The notes beneath the pieces are model-generated. The model saw only the letters and a program-made list of their open reading frames with translations. It was not told the origin of the DNA and made no database searches. A DNA stretch of 64,000 nt, taken from the NCBI GenBank assembly GCA_012719495.1, contig JAAYAG010000032.1, positions 1 through 64,000 of the forward strand, in the 5' to 3' direction. A program made the translations under genes and the position numbers. Position 1 is the first letter of the stretch, and each line of letters begins with the position of its first letter. The DNA comes from Bacteroidales bacterium. Lineage in GTDB: Bacteria > Bacteroidota > Bacteroidia > Bacteroidales > Prolixibacteraceae. Positions 1-7,465 of this stretch are shown here, in pieces.

Positions 1-20
1 CAATAACCTACCGCGGCCAT

Positions 21-105
21 GTTGAATTGACAATGGAAAATGGACAATTGACAATGTGAAAGCTGTTGAAAGCAATGGAAAGCAATAGAAGGCAGTTGAA
101 AATCG
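21..105. repeat. Degenerate AT-rich intergenic repeat
   Basis: The first 213 bases hold no gene. Within them, short units such as TTGACAATG and TGAAAGCAATGG recur with small changes, giving a simple degenerate repeat. No transposase, tRNA or clear promoter is visible. The element has no obvious function. Confidence 0.3.
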
Positions 106-213
106 TTAATCAAAAATCATAATTCTTTGTGTCATTAGTATTAAAAAGAGCTGCTACAAAAAATAAATAGTCAATTATAAATATGAAAAATCCCCACAAG
201 AGTGCCACTCTCA

Positions 214-576
214 TTATTCTGCTTCCTTCCAATGGATAAGCAAATACATGTCGTCGGCCAATGGAAGATAGCCCTGGTTATAACACAATTTATAGGTGTT
301 TCCTTTTTGTGTCTCGTAAGTACTGGTGAAATAATTAAAATCGAAACCTTCGCTCAGTAATTTCGAACGCAAAACCTTAGTTTTCCCATTGGTATTCAGC
401 GCGGTAAGTATCGAGTGGTTTTTCTTTAACGTGCGGTTTATTTTTTGCACATACGTGTTGGCCGAACTGTAGCGGGTATTGTTGAATGTATTTCGGCATT
501 GGTCGGAGCAGAATTTCTTGTCAACACGACCAAGAATAGGCTCGTTACATACCGGGCAAAAGCGTTTTTCATTCAT
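214..576 (-). CDS. Small zinc-ribbon protein (hypothetical)
   Basis: This 120-residue protein begins with a zinc-ribbon-like cysteine pattern: C7-x2-C10 and C23-x3-C27, with the second pair in the context KFCSDQCRNTFNN. That pattern resembles small zinc-ribbon domains found widely in Bacteroidota proteins of unknown function. The remaining 90 residues are basic and polar, with no signal peptide or membrane segment, so a cytoplasmic and perhaps nucleic-acid-binding role is likely but unproven. It is divergent from the single-strand DNA-binding protein gene, and the two share an AT-rich intergenic region of about 170 bases. I do not recognise a specific function. Confidence 0.75.
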   Translation of the reverse strand: MNEKRFCPVCNEPILGRVDKKFCSDQCRNTFNNTRYSSANTYVQKINRTLKKNHSILTALNTNGKTKVLRSKLLSEGFDFNYFTSTYETQKGNTYKLCYNQGYLPLADDMYLLIHWKEAE

Positions 577-750
577 AGTGGTGTGTTTTTAATTTTCAGA
601 TTAACAAATATATAATCAATTTTAAACACTTACAAGCGAATTTAAACGAATAAAAAACAACTCTAAATGTTTATCAACCGACTAGTTTTTGCAGCCCATT
701 GCACCTTTGCATCATCAAAATTAATTATTCACAATTTAATACTTACAAGT

Positions 751-1095
751 ATGACAACGTTAAGGAACAGAGTACAGTTAGTGGGCAACTTAGGAATGAA
801 CCCCGAAATTGTAAATTTTGAGAGTGGTAAAAAAGTAGCCAAATTCACCGTGGCAACCAACGAAAGCTTTTCCGACGGGAAAGGGAAAGTAACTACCAAC
901 ACGCAGTGGCATAATGTAGTAGCTTGGGGAAAACAAGCCGAAATTGCCGAAAAACACCTCACAAAAGGAAAGGAAGTGGCCCTGGAAGGACGGTTAACCT
1001 ACCGCCAGTACGAGGACAAAAACAAGGTGTCGCACCATATTACTGAAATAGTACTGAACAATTTTATTGTATCGCCCGTCGAACACAAAAACTAA
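751..1095 (+). CDS. ssb: Single-stranded DNA-binding protein
   Basis: The product is an OB-fold protein of 114 residues that should coat single-stranded DNA during replication, recombination or repair. Diagnostic parts are the N-terminal NRVQLVGNLGMNPE strand, the WHNVVAWGKQAE segment and the KGKEVALEGRLTYRQYEDK strand-loop, all typical of bacterial SSB. The frame is open back to 667, but the ATG at 751 is preferred because family proteins start at this position and the 28 upstream residues look like translated promoter DNA. It is short for an SSB and lacks the long acidic C-terminal tail with the DDDIPF-type end that recruits partner proteins; it ends in VSPVEHKN. It may therefore be a secondary SSB paralogue. 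Confidence 0.92.
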   Translation: MTTLRNRVQLVGNLGMNPEIVNFESGKKVAKFTVATNESFSDGKGKVTTNTQWHNVVAWGKQAEIAEKHLTKGKEVALEGRLTYRQYEDKNKVSHHITEIVLNNFIVSPVEHKN

Positions 1096-1115
1096 ACGCG
1101 CTGGCAATCTTCCCC

Positions 1116-1153
1116 AAAAAAAGCCTGTCTGAATCAATCAGCAGGCTTTTTTA
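1116..1153 (+). terminator. Intrinsic terminator after ssb
   Basis: An A-run and GCCTG arm pairs with CAGGC and a T-run (arms about 1117-1127 and 1142-1152), with a smaller CTGA/TCAG stem inside the loop. It lies 20 bases after the ssb stop codon. The A/T flanks could let it work in both directions. Confidence 0.75.
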
Positions 1154-1284
1154 TTTTTCAGCAGGCTTTGTATGCTAATCGTGTACGATCATTATGCGCC
1201 ATAACCCCAAGCATCAGTAAATGTAAAGTCAGGGCAAATGATACGCTTATCGCAGAAGGGCAAAACTGAACCTTTCGTATGAGG

Positions 1285-2490
1285 TTATTTAATGCTTATT
1301 TCTTTTTCCCAGGTCAGTTCATCTGAATTATTTTCATACACTTCAATATTTATCTTGTTGGTGTATGTGTTCAGTGAATCATCCTGAAATGCTAACAAAC
1401 TCATTTCGAAATCAATTTCACCCGTGCGGGTTGAGGTAAACGTTCTTGATCGATCCTCATTATTCCATGCTGACGGGTTCCAGCCTGTTTCTACCTGAAA
1501 AGCAGGATAAAACCAGTGGTGTTGTCCTACAATCTTAATTTTCAGACTTGTACCTTCAGGTAAAACGGCTTTCAAGGAATAAGTGCCTGAAGCATATTCG
1601 GTTTTTTCCCTATAGAGAAGGTTAATACCAAAATTTCCGGTTTCGGGATATTTAATACCCCCGGTATATTCAAAATCAGTGTTATTAATAAATTGGGTTA
1701 CATATTTCTCAAAGTCGGGAATAGTTAAACTTAACCCCAGGTTTTCATACCTATTTTCCAAATTTTCCCGTATTTGGTCAAGTTTTATCGTTTTAGCGTT
1801 ATTTATTAACGTTGATCCTAAAAATGAACTATTTAAAACCCCATCTTCACGCATATCGGTACTGATGTTTGCAAGGAGCTCAGATAAATCAGAAACAGGC
1901 AAATACCCTTGTAAAATTACCGAAATGGCTAATAATATGGCATTATCATCACCGGGTTTACTTATATCGAGAAGCTCTGATTCAGCAATGTCGGGTTTGC
2001 TCATTTCAAACAGTGAAAGGATTTCTGACTGAGCCTGTTTTTTTGCATCAGCAAAGTCACTGCCGTTTGAAATAAGATATTCGGTGCGCCTTTTCTCCAG
2101 GTTCGACAATACATTCACATTTAGGCTTCTTTTGTCAGTTATATCCGACAAAGCAAATAGTGTTATTTGAGATTCGGAATTACTATTCGTAATCTCGTTG
2201 AAATAAAACCCATCTGCTTTTAATTCAACATACTGCGAAACAAAGTTGACATTTCGGACCTCAAATGTTCCTTTGTTATCAAGGATTTGCGAAGAGAAAT
2301 TCTTTCCTGTAGGAATAAAATCGGCAGATAATTCTGAAATAGTAATCGCAGTTCCATTTAAGAATGGGCCTTTTTGTACGTATCCGTTTATTTTTTCGAT
2401 GGTTAACAGAGTCTTATCGTCTTTTTCATTATCACAAGAAATGAAAAGAAGAAGTAAGACACAGATCTGAAGGGTTGTCAAAATTTTCAT
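1285..2490 (-). CDS. Lipoprotein of unknown function
   Basis: This 401-residue protein starts with a hydrophobic signal segment and a lipobox ending in LLFISC, so C19 should be the lipidated residue. The following DNEKDD is compatible with surface export in Bacteroidota. After a beta-rich stretch starting with NGYVQKGPFLNG, which resembles a carboxypeptidase-regulatory-like fold, there is a helical middle (about 130-260) and a beta-rich C-terminal part with many aromatic residues. No catalytic motif is visible and I do not recognise a family. It is monocistronic, between the ssb terminator and a long intergenic region. Confidence 0.75.
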   Translation of the reverse strand: MKILTTLQICVLLLLFISCDNEKDDKTLLTIEKINGYVQKGPFLNGTAITISELSADFIPTGKNFSSQILDNKGTFEVRNVNFVSQYVELKADGFYFNEITNSNSESQITLFALSDITDKRSLNVNVLSNLEKRRTEYLISNGSDFADAKKQAQSEILSLFEMSKPDIAESELLDISKPGDDNAILLAISVILQGYLPVSDLSELLANISTDMREDGVLNSSFLGSTLINNAKTIKLDQIRENLENRYENLGLSLTIPDFEKYVTQFINNTDFEYTGGIKYPETGNFGINLLYREKTEYASGTYSLKAVLPEGTSLKIKIVGQHHWFYPAFQVETGWNPSAWNNEDRSRTFTSTRTGEIDFEMSLLAFQDDSLNTYTNKINIEVYENNSDELTWEKEISIK

Positions 2491-2583
2491 AGTTATAAAA
2501 TTTAGGGTGAATTTTTGGTAATAATCAATAACTTACAAAGTTATATAAATAGTTTGCAATTACCAATGGGGAGTTTATACCAG

Positions 2584-2657
2584 ATGCAATTCTAAATCAG
2601 TCCGAACCTATTCAAGTATAATGCCGATGAATAGAAATGTTCAGTACAATCGAGTGG
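2584..2657 (+). repeat. Dispersed 74-bp hairpin repeat, copy 1
   Basis: This 74-base segment matches 15441-15514 with five mismatches and no gaps (about 93 percent). Inside it, CTATTCA and TGAATAG can pair to form a hairpin around a conserved centre. It sits in the 468-base gap between the lipoprotein gene and the Fic gene, which otherwise holds only AT-rich DNA and the Fic operator candidate. It could be the remains of a small mobile or transcribed element. Confidence 0.7.
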
Positions 2658-2882
2658 CAAATGTTGAGTTTGATTCTTAAAAACAGTCTGACTGTATTGC
2701 GAATTGCGATATATATTGTATTTTTATTTCAGTTGTTGCCAAATTAATAAACAAGCCTCATAATCTATTGATTTTATTAGGTTTGTCTATGAAGGGCATT
2801 TATACAATGATTGTTAAAAAGAGTTATAACCAATGGTAGGGCTACCTTACAAATGATTACGCGCATAGACAAGCTATTTCAT

Positions 2883-2944
2883 TGCGGTGAAAAAACAAAA
2901 TTATCGCAGCATATTTGCGGTAATTAATCCGTATATTTACCGCA
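2883..2944 (+). promoter_or_regulatory. Double inverted-repeat operator candidate upstream of fic
   Basis: Two inverted repeats of the same motif lie just before the Fic start codon. The proximal one is perfect: TGCGGTAA (2916-2923) and TTACCGCA (2937-2944). The distal one is imperfect: TGCGGTGA (2883-2890) and TTATCGCA (2901-2908). Their centres are about 34 bases apart, roughly three helical turns. The proximal repeat ends 15 bases before the ATG at 2960. The layout fits an autoregulatory site; the Fic protein itself has a C-terminal winged-helix-like region that could bind it (inference). Confidence 0.55.
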
Positions 2945-2959
2945 TAAAAATATTAGGCA

Positions 2960-4066
2960 ATGGCAAAATACATTTACGAGTACAATAACTGGACAGATTT
3001 TTCGTGGCACGACAAAGCCATAAATGCCGTCTTTGGTGAAGTGCGGCTTATGCAAGGGAAAATAATAGGGCAGATGAACACATTGGGCTTTTCGGCTAAA
3101 GAAGAAGCCACGCTAAACGCTTTAACATTAGATATTGTAAAATCATCGGAAATTGAAGGCGAATTACTCAATCATGATCAGGTACGTTCGTCAATTGCAA
3201 GGCGCTTGGGTATAAACACTGCCGGACTTGTAGCAAGTAGCCGCCACATTGAGGGAGTCGTAGAAATGATGCTTGATGCCACCCAACGATACATGTTGCC
3301 TTTAACCGAAAAACGTTTGTTCGGTTGGCATGCAGCACTTTTCCCCACAGGTTTCAGCGGACCTTACTCAATAGAAGTGGGACGATACAGAACAGGTGAT
3401 ATGCAAGTTGTTTCGGGTGCTATGGGAAAAGAAAAAGTGCATTACGAAGCCGTAAAGCCCGAATTGGTAAAAACGGAAATGGACAAGTTTTTGGATTGGT
3501 TCAACAACGAAAACAGCCTTGATCCTGTTATGAAAGCTGCCATAGCACACTTTTGGTTTATCATCATTCACCCATTTGATGACGGAAACGGCAGAATTGG
3601 AAGAGCAATATCCGACCTATTGCTTGCCCGTGCCGAAGGCAGTGGAGAACGTTTTTACAGTATGTCGAGCCAAATATTAGCCGAACGCAAAATCTATTAC
3701 GAAGTATTACAAAAAGTACAACATAGTTCGGGCGACATTACAGAATGGATCGATTGGTTTTTGCATTGTCTCAAAAATGCGATGCTCTCCACCGAAAGCA
3801 CCACACAGAAAATATTGCGTAAAGCTGAGTTTTGGAAATTACACGAACACACGCCCATAAACGAACGACAACGCTTAATACTTAATAAACTCTTTGACAA
3901 TTTTGAAGGAAAATTACAAACTTCAAAATGGGCTAAAATTGTTAAAACCTCTAGTGACACTGCCTTACGCGACATAAAAGACTTGGTGGAAAAAGGCATC
4001 TTGAAACAATCTGAAGGAGGAGGACGAAACGCAAACTATGAATTAGTAGACTTTAAAATAGAATAA
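2960..4066 (+). CDS. Fic-domain protein, probable AMPylase
   Basis: Fic proteins usually transfer AMP from ATP to a hydroxyl on a target protein. The catalytic loop HPFDDGNGRIGR is complete at residues 204-215, with catalytic H204. An intact inhibitory motif of the (S/T)xxxE(G/N) type, SSEIEG, lies at residues 62-67, placing this with Fic proteins that carry an N-terminal inhibitory helix and keep themselves off. The N-terminal 80 residues (YIYEYNNWTDFSW) match the DUF4172-like region common in this subfamily. Residues about 290-368 form a winged-helix-like DNA-binding tail (SSDTALRDIKDLVEKGIL). No antitoxin gene is next to it, in keeping with the built-in inhibitor. The target is unknown. 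Confidence 0.9.
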   Translation: MAKYIYEYNNWTDFSWHDKAINAVFGEVRLMQGKIIGQMNTLGFSAKEEATLNALTLDIVKSSEIEGELLNHDQVRSSIARRLGINTAGLVASSRHIEGVVEMMLDATQRYMLPLTEKRLFGWHAALFPTGFSGPYSIEVGRYRTGDMQVVSGAMGKEKVHYEAVKPELVKTEMDKFLDWFNNENSLDPVMKAAIAHFWFIIIHPFDDGNGRIGRAISDLLLARAEGSGERFYSMSSQILAERKIYYEVLQKVQHSSGDITEWIDWFLHCLKNAMLSTESTTQKILRKAEFWKLHEHTPINERQRLILNKLFDNFEGKLQTSKWAKIVKTSSDTALRDIKDLVEKGILKQSEGGGRNANYELVDFKIE

Positions 4067-4204
4067 CCACTTGAGATGTCTTTTTTACGGTCAGATCGTT
4101 GAACCGTAAGAAACAAGCCACGCCCATACCGTCTTCAGTATATTGCATAATTTGATTGTAGTTCAAAAATTATATTGTAACCTGTTAATTTAAAATGTTA
4201 TATT

Positions 4205-6067
4205 ATGAAAAAGATAATTTACATGTTGATGTTACTTGTTTTAAGTGCTAACTTTTTGTATGGTCAACTCTCCGAAGATTTAGTTTACAAGAATTTAGAA
4301 CGGGCTTATACCGAGATTGGCTCTAATTCTTTCTTTTCAGTATATCAAGTTTCATTAGGAGACACCCGGGCAGATAATGCCGAGTCGGGTGGTGAATATT
4401 GTGATGAAGTACCTTCTCTCTCTGATATTCAGTATTATGAAATTGGAACAAGTAATGGTGGTTGGTTAAGTTATTGGTTACGTGGATATTCTATAATATC
4501 GAATTGCAATTCCATAATAGAATCGGCTCAAATGAGTAATTTTAGCGAAGCAACAAAGCTAAGCTATATTGCCGAAGCAAAGTTTTTGAGGTCCTTAGTA
4601 ATTTTTTCTCTCGCAAACACTTTTGGAGCCATTCCTTATCCGGTTCATAATTTTGAATGGCCTCTCGATGGAGGGTATACATTTCTTAATACGAACAAGG
4701 TGCCTGGTAAAGTCAAAAGTTTATATGCTATTTATCAGCAAATTGAATTAGATCTTGTTGAGGCAATAAATATTCTTCCGACACGAAGCCAACTGAACGA
4801 TCCCCAGAGTTTTAGGGCAACATCTGGTGCTGCCGAGTCGCTGCTTGGAAAGGTATTGCTATATGGTTCTTGTTTTGCGCGGAATTATCCCACCGATCCT
4901 CGCTTTGCTGGTTTTTCTTCATCCCGTGTTCAAGATGCAATAATGCATCTTGAAAGGGTTATAAATTCGGGGGAATATAGTCTGTTAACCGGAAATTTTG
5001 AAACATGGTGGAGTGAGTCGCCGATTTACCCCGATAGCACACCCGCATACAGGGCATTATTTACTTCAAGTCAGAATGGTTGCAAAGAGTCGGTTTTTGC
5101 TGCAAAAAATATTGAAATATGGAGAGGATGGAGTAATTATCGAGGACTGGGGCATACTCAGTGGTCAACGGCAAGATATGCGAAAAATGAAGGTCAGAAA
5201 TATCAAACAAATGGGTGGGGTTTCAATATCCCTTCTATGCAACTTATTGATGCATTTAAGCAAGAAACAGGCACTGTCGCTGCCGATGATCCTAGGTTTG
5301 CTGTTACCGTAGCCCTTGAGGGTGACTCAATATTAACATATCGGGGTTGGCTCCCTATTTTTTTCGATCAAACAATTTTCTCGGCAACCCGTAAATGGGA
5401 ATGTTCTCAAGAGGAGTTTTGGAATATACGTTTTGATTGGACGGATTCACCGCTTGATTTTCCACTTATACGTTTTTCTGATGTGTTGTTACTTGCTGCT
5501 GAAGCTAATCTACTTGCTGGAAATGCAAATAAAGCATTGGAATATACAAATTTGGTCAGGCGAAGGGCCCGAGAATCGGGGGTCACTAATAAACCTGAAG
5601 ATTTAACAGCCATAACTTATAATGATATTATGATCGAACGACGTGTTGAACTTGCCATGGAAGGGCATCGTTTTTTCGATCTCCTTCGCTGGGGGGTACT
5701 GTCTGAAACACTTGATGGTAAGTTTATTACCTCGTGTAACAAGACCGCTTCATTCGTTTCTGGCAAACATGAATTTCTTATCTATCCTGATTCTCTTTTG
5801 TCGAAAACGGTTGATCTTGATGTGTTATCTGTTAAGGATGATGTTTGTTTATTTCCAAATCCTGGATGCGGAAATATATCGGTTGTTGCAGATATGCCAA
5901 TAACCTCTTTATTCATGTATACTGTTCAAGGTCGACTGGTTTATGCAAACGAACGAATCAATAATACCTCGTTTACAATTGATTTATCAGCCTATTCACC
6001 GGGGGTTTATTTTATAAAAATTCAAAGCACTAATGGATTTGTTGTCAAGCGCTTTACACTGAATTGA
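4205..6067 (+). CDS. SusD/RagB-like protein with T9SS sorting domain
   Basis: Residues about 25-530 resemble SusD/RagB glycan-binding proteins: the helical repeat pattern, the late PLIRFSDVLLLAAEANLLAG segment and ERRVELAMEGHRFFDLLRWG are family hallmarks. SusD proteins are normally lipoproteins paired with a SusC receptor. This one has an ordinary signal peptide (cleavage likely near LYGQ) with no lipobox cysteine, and ends in a T9SS type A-like sorting domain (about 545-620) with FPNPGCGNIS at 550 and a SPGVYFIKI...VVKRFTLN ending. No SusC gene is adjacent. It is convergent with the deacetylase gene. I infer a secreted or LPS-anchored glycan-binding protein rather than the lid of a SusC transporter. 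Confidence 0.85.
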   Translation: MKKIIYMLMLLVLSANFLYGQLSEDLVYKNLERAYTEIGSNSFFSVYQVSLGDTRADNAESGGEYCDEVPSLSDIQYYEIGTSNGGWLSYWLRGYSIISNCNSIIESAQMSNFSEATKLSYIAEAKFLRSLVIFSLANTFGAIPYPVHNFEWPLDGGYTFLNTNKVPGKVKSLYAIYQQIELDLVEAINILPTRSQLNDPQSFRATSGAAESLLGKVLLYGSCFARNYPTDPRFAGFSSSRVQDAIMHLERVINSGEYSLLTGNFETWWSESPIYPDSTPAYRALFTSSQNGCKESVFAAKNIEIWRGWSNYRGLGHTQWSTARYAKNEGQKYQTNGWGFNIPSMQLIDAFKQETGTVAADDPRFAVTVALEGDSILTYRGWLPIFFDQTIFSATRKWECSQEEFWNIRFDWTDSPLDFPLIRFSDVLLLAAEANLLAGNANKALEYTNLVRRRARESGVTNKPEDLTAITYNDIMIERRVELAMEGHRFFDLLRWGVLSETLDGKFITSCNKTASFVSGKHEFLIYPDSLLSKTVDLDVLSVKDDVCLFPNPGCGNISVVADMPITSLFMYTVQGRLVYANERINNTSFTIDLSAYSPGVYFIKIQSTNGFVVKRFTLN

Positions 6068-6133
6068 TATGTTAAGCTATTAACCTGAGTTCGATTTTAT
6101 TTTTCTGAATGTTAAGGCCATGCCATAATAACA

Positions 6134-7429
6134 CTATTTTACCCGCACAATAATTTTTTGGGTTGCAGTGTGCCCGTTGCCCAGCAGACTGAAAAAATAC
6201 ACTCCCGGCACAATTGCAGGACTGTCGAGTACAATGCAGCCTTGTCTGCTTTCGTCGGTAAACCGTGAAAAAGCCATAATTTTTCTTCCATTACTGTCGT
6301 AAACAGAGGCCTGAGGCTCAGTTCCAAATTCTTGTGGTACCATAAAACGGAGCATATTCTCTTGCTGGGTTACTTTTAACTCCGACGAATTTTTGATCAG
6401 GTTGCTGCTTACCCCTTCAACTTTCGAAATTACAATAGTGCCTCCATCGGGTAGGGCATCGAACTGTACATACTTGACCCCGTTCACAATAATCACGGTA
6501 TCGTTCACCTCGGTACCGTTTTGGGTCACAGTGGCATTGTTCCACCCATCGGGCAGGGCACGCCGTATACTTAGCGCTATATCGTACCATTCGTTGTTGC
6601 TTAGTGTGTCGCTCAGTTCAAGGCTTATGCTGGTGGCCGTTGTGGCCGTTTCGCTAATGCTGGCACAATTGCGTTCTTTTATGTAGCGGGCAACATTTCC
6701 AAAAGTATTTACCCATACTTTTTGTTCATTTTCTTTCAGATACTCAAGGCTTTTGCGCAGCGTGTCCGATGAGGTAGGAGAGTAGCCATTGTCGTTATCT
6801 ACGCCGTGCAACAGGTATACCAGCCACCCTTTTTTCTGAATCGCGCTATTGGCCTGGGTTTTAAAATGTGCTGAAGTTTTTACAGCCCCCTGTGAACCAC
6901 AAATTACTGAACTCACGTTCATGAAATCGGCGGGTGTTTTTCCTTCAATTGTTCCCTGACAGCCACGTGCGGCAATGAAATATTTTTTGTGAAGGGCATC
7001 GTTCCCTTTTTTGCAGTATGGATAGGCCATTGTTAAGGCTTGTTGACCGGTAACTTTAGAGTTAATCTGGTCGTTGCTGGTGGTTAGTTCTTTTTCCTGA
7101 GCCTCCGCGTCTATTGTGCTGAAATCGGCATGGGTGGCTGTGTGATTAGCTATTTCGTGGCCATTATTGGCGGCTTGTTGAAGTTTACTCCAATTACCAC
7201 CCGACCATCCCGAAACGGTAAACATAGTGAGTTTATAGCCAAATTCGTCGAAAATGGGAATAGCTTTCGAAAACTGCCCTGCACACCCGTCGTCGAAAGT
7301 GTAACTGACGGCACATGTTCTGAACCCTTGCCAGGTAGCTACTTCGTAAGGGGCGGCAACTTGTGCCCACACAGGTAAGTTTAAGGTGATAAAGAGGATG
7401 AAAATGAGTGTTCTGCTTAGTTGTTTCAT
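6134..7429 (-). CDS. Secreted CE4-type polysaccharide deacetylase, T9SS tail
   Basis: This protein should remove acetyl groups from a polysaccharide or glycan. A signal peptide ends near VWAQ. The NodB-fold metal site is present: TFDDG at 44-48 (D46, D47) and HEIANHTATH at 91-100 (H96, H100), followed by a MAYPYCKKGN segment. After a beta domain (about 255-340), the last 85 residues look like a T9SS sorting domain ending in PGVYFFSLLGNGHTATQKIIVRVK, although the usual FPNP box is not kept. The gene precedes GH2 and GH8 genes on the same strand and lies 36 bases downstream of GH2. Acetylxylan or acetylated glucosamine polymers are both possible substrates. Confidence 0.85.
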   Translation of the reverse strand: MKQLSRTLIFILFITLNLPVWAQVAAPYEVATWQGFRTCAVSYTFDDGCAGQFSKAIPIFDEFGYKLTMFTVSGWSGGNWSKLQQAANNGHEIANHTATHADFSTIDAEAQEKELTTSNDQINSKVTGQQALTMAYPYCKKGNDALHKKYFIAARGCQGTIEGKTPADFMNVSSVICGSQGAVKTSAHFKTQANSAIQKKGWLVYLLHGVDNDNGYSPTSSDTLRKSLEYLKENEQKVWVNTFGNVARYIKERNCASISETATTATSISLELSDTLSNNEWYDIALSIRRALPDGWNNATVTQNGTEVNDTVIIVNGVKYVQFDALPDGGTIVISKVEGVSSNLIKNSSELKVTQQENMLRFMVPQEFGTEPQASVYDSNGRKIMAFSRFTDESRQGCIVLDSPAIVPGVYFFSLLGNGHTATQKIIVRVK

Positions 7430-7465
7430 GTGTATATATTTTCAAATTAAAATTATCTGTTATTC

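Noticed and set aside
667-750. Longer N-terminus for ssb
   Set aside because: The extra 28 residues do not match any SSB start; the ATG at 751 begins exactly at the OB-fold.
4085-4109. TTACGGT/ACCGTAA hairpin after the Fic gene as terminator
   Set aside because: The T-run lies before, not after, the hairpin for the plus strand, and the opposite strand has A residues after it.
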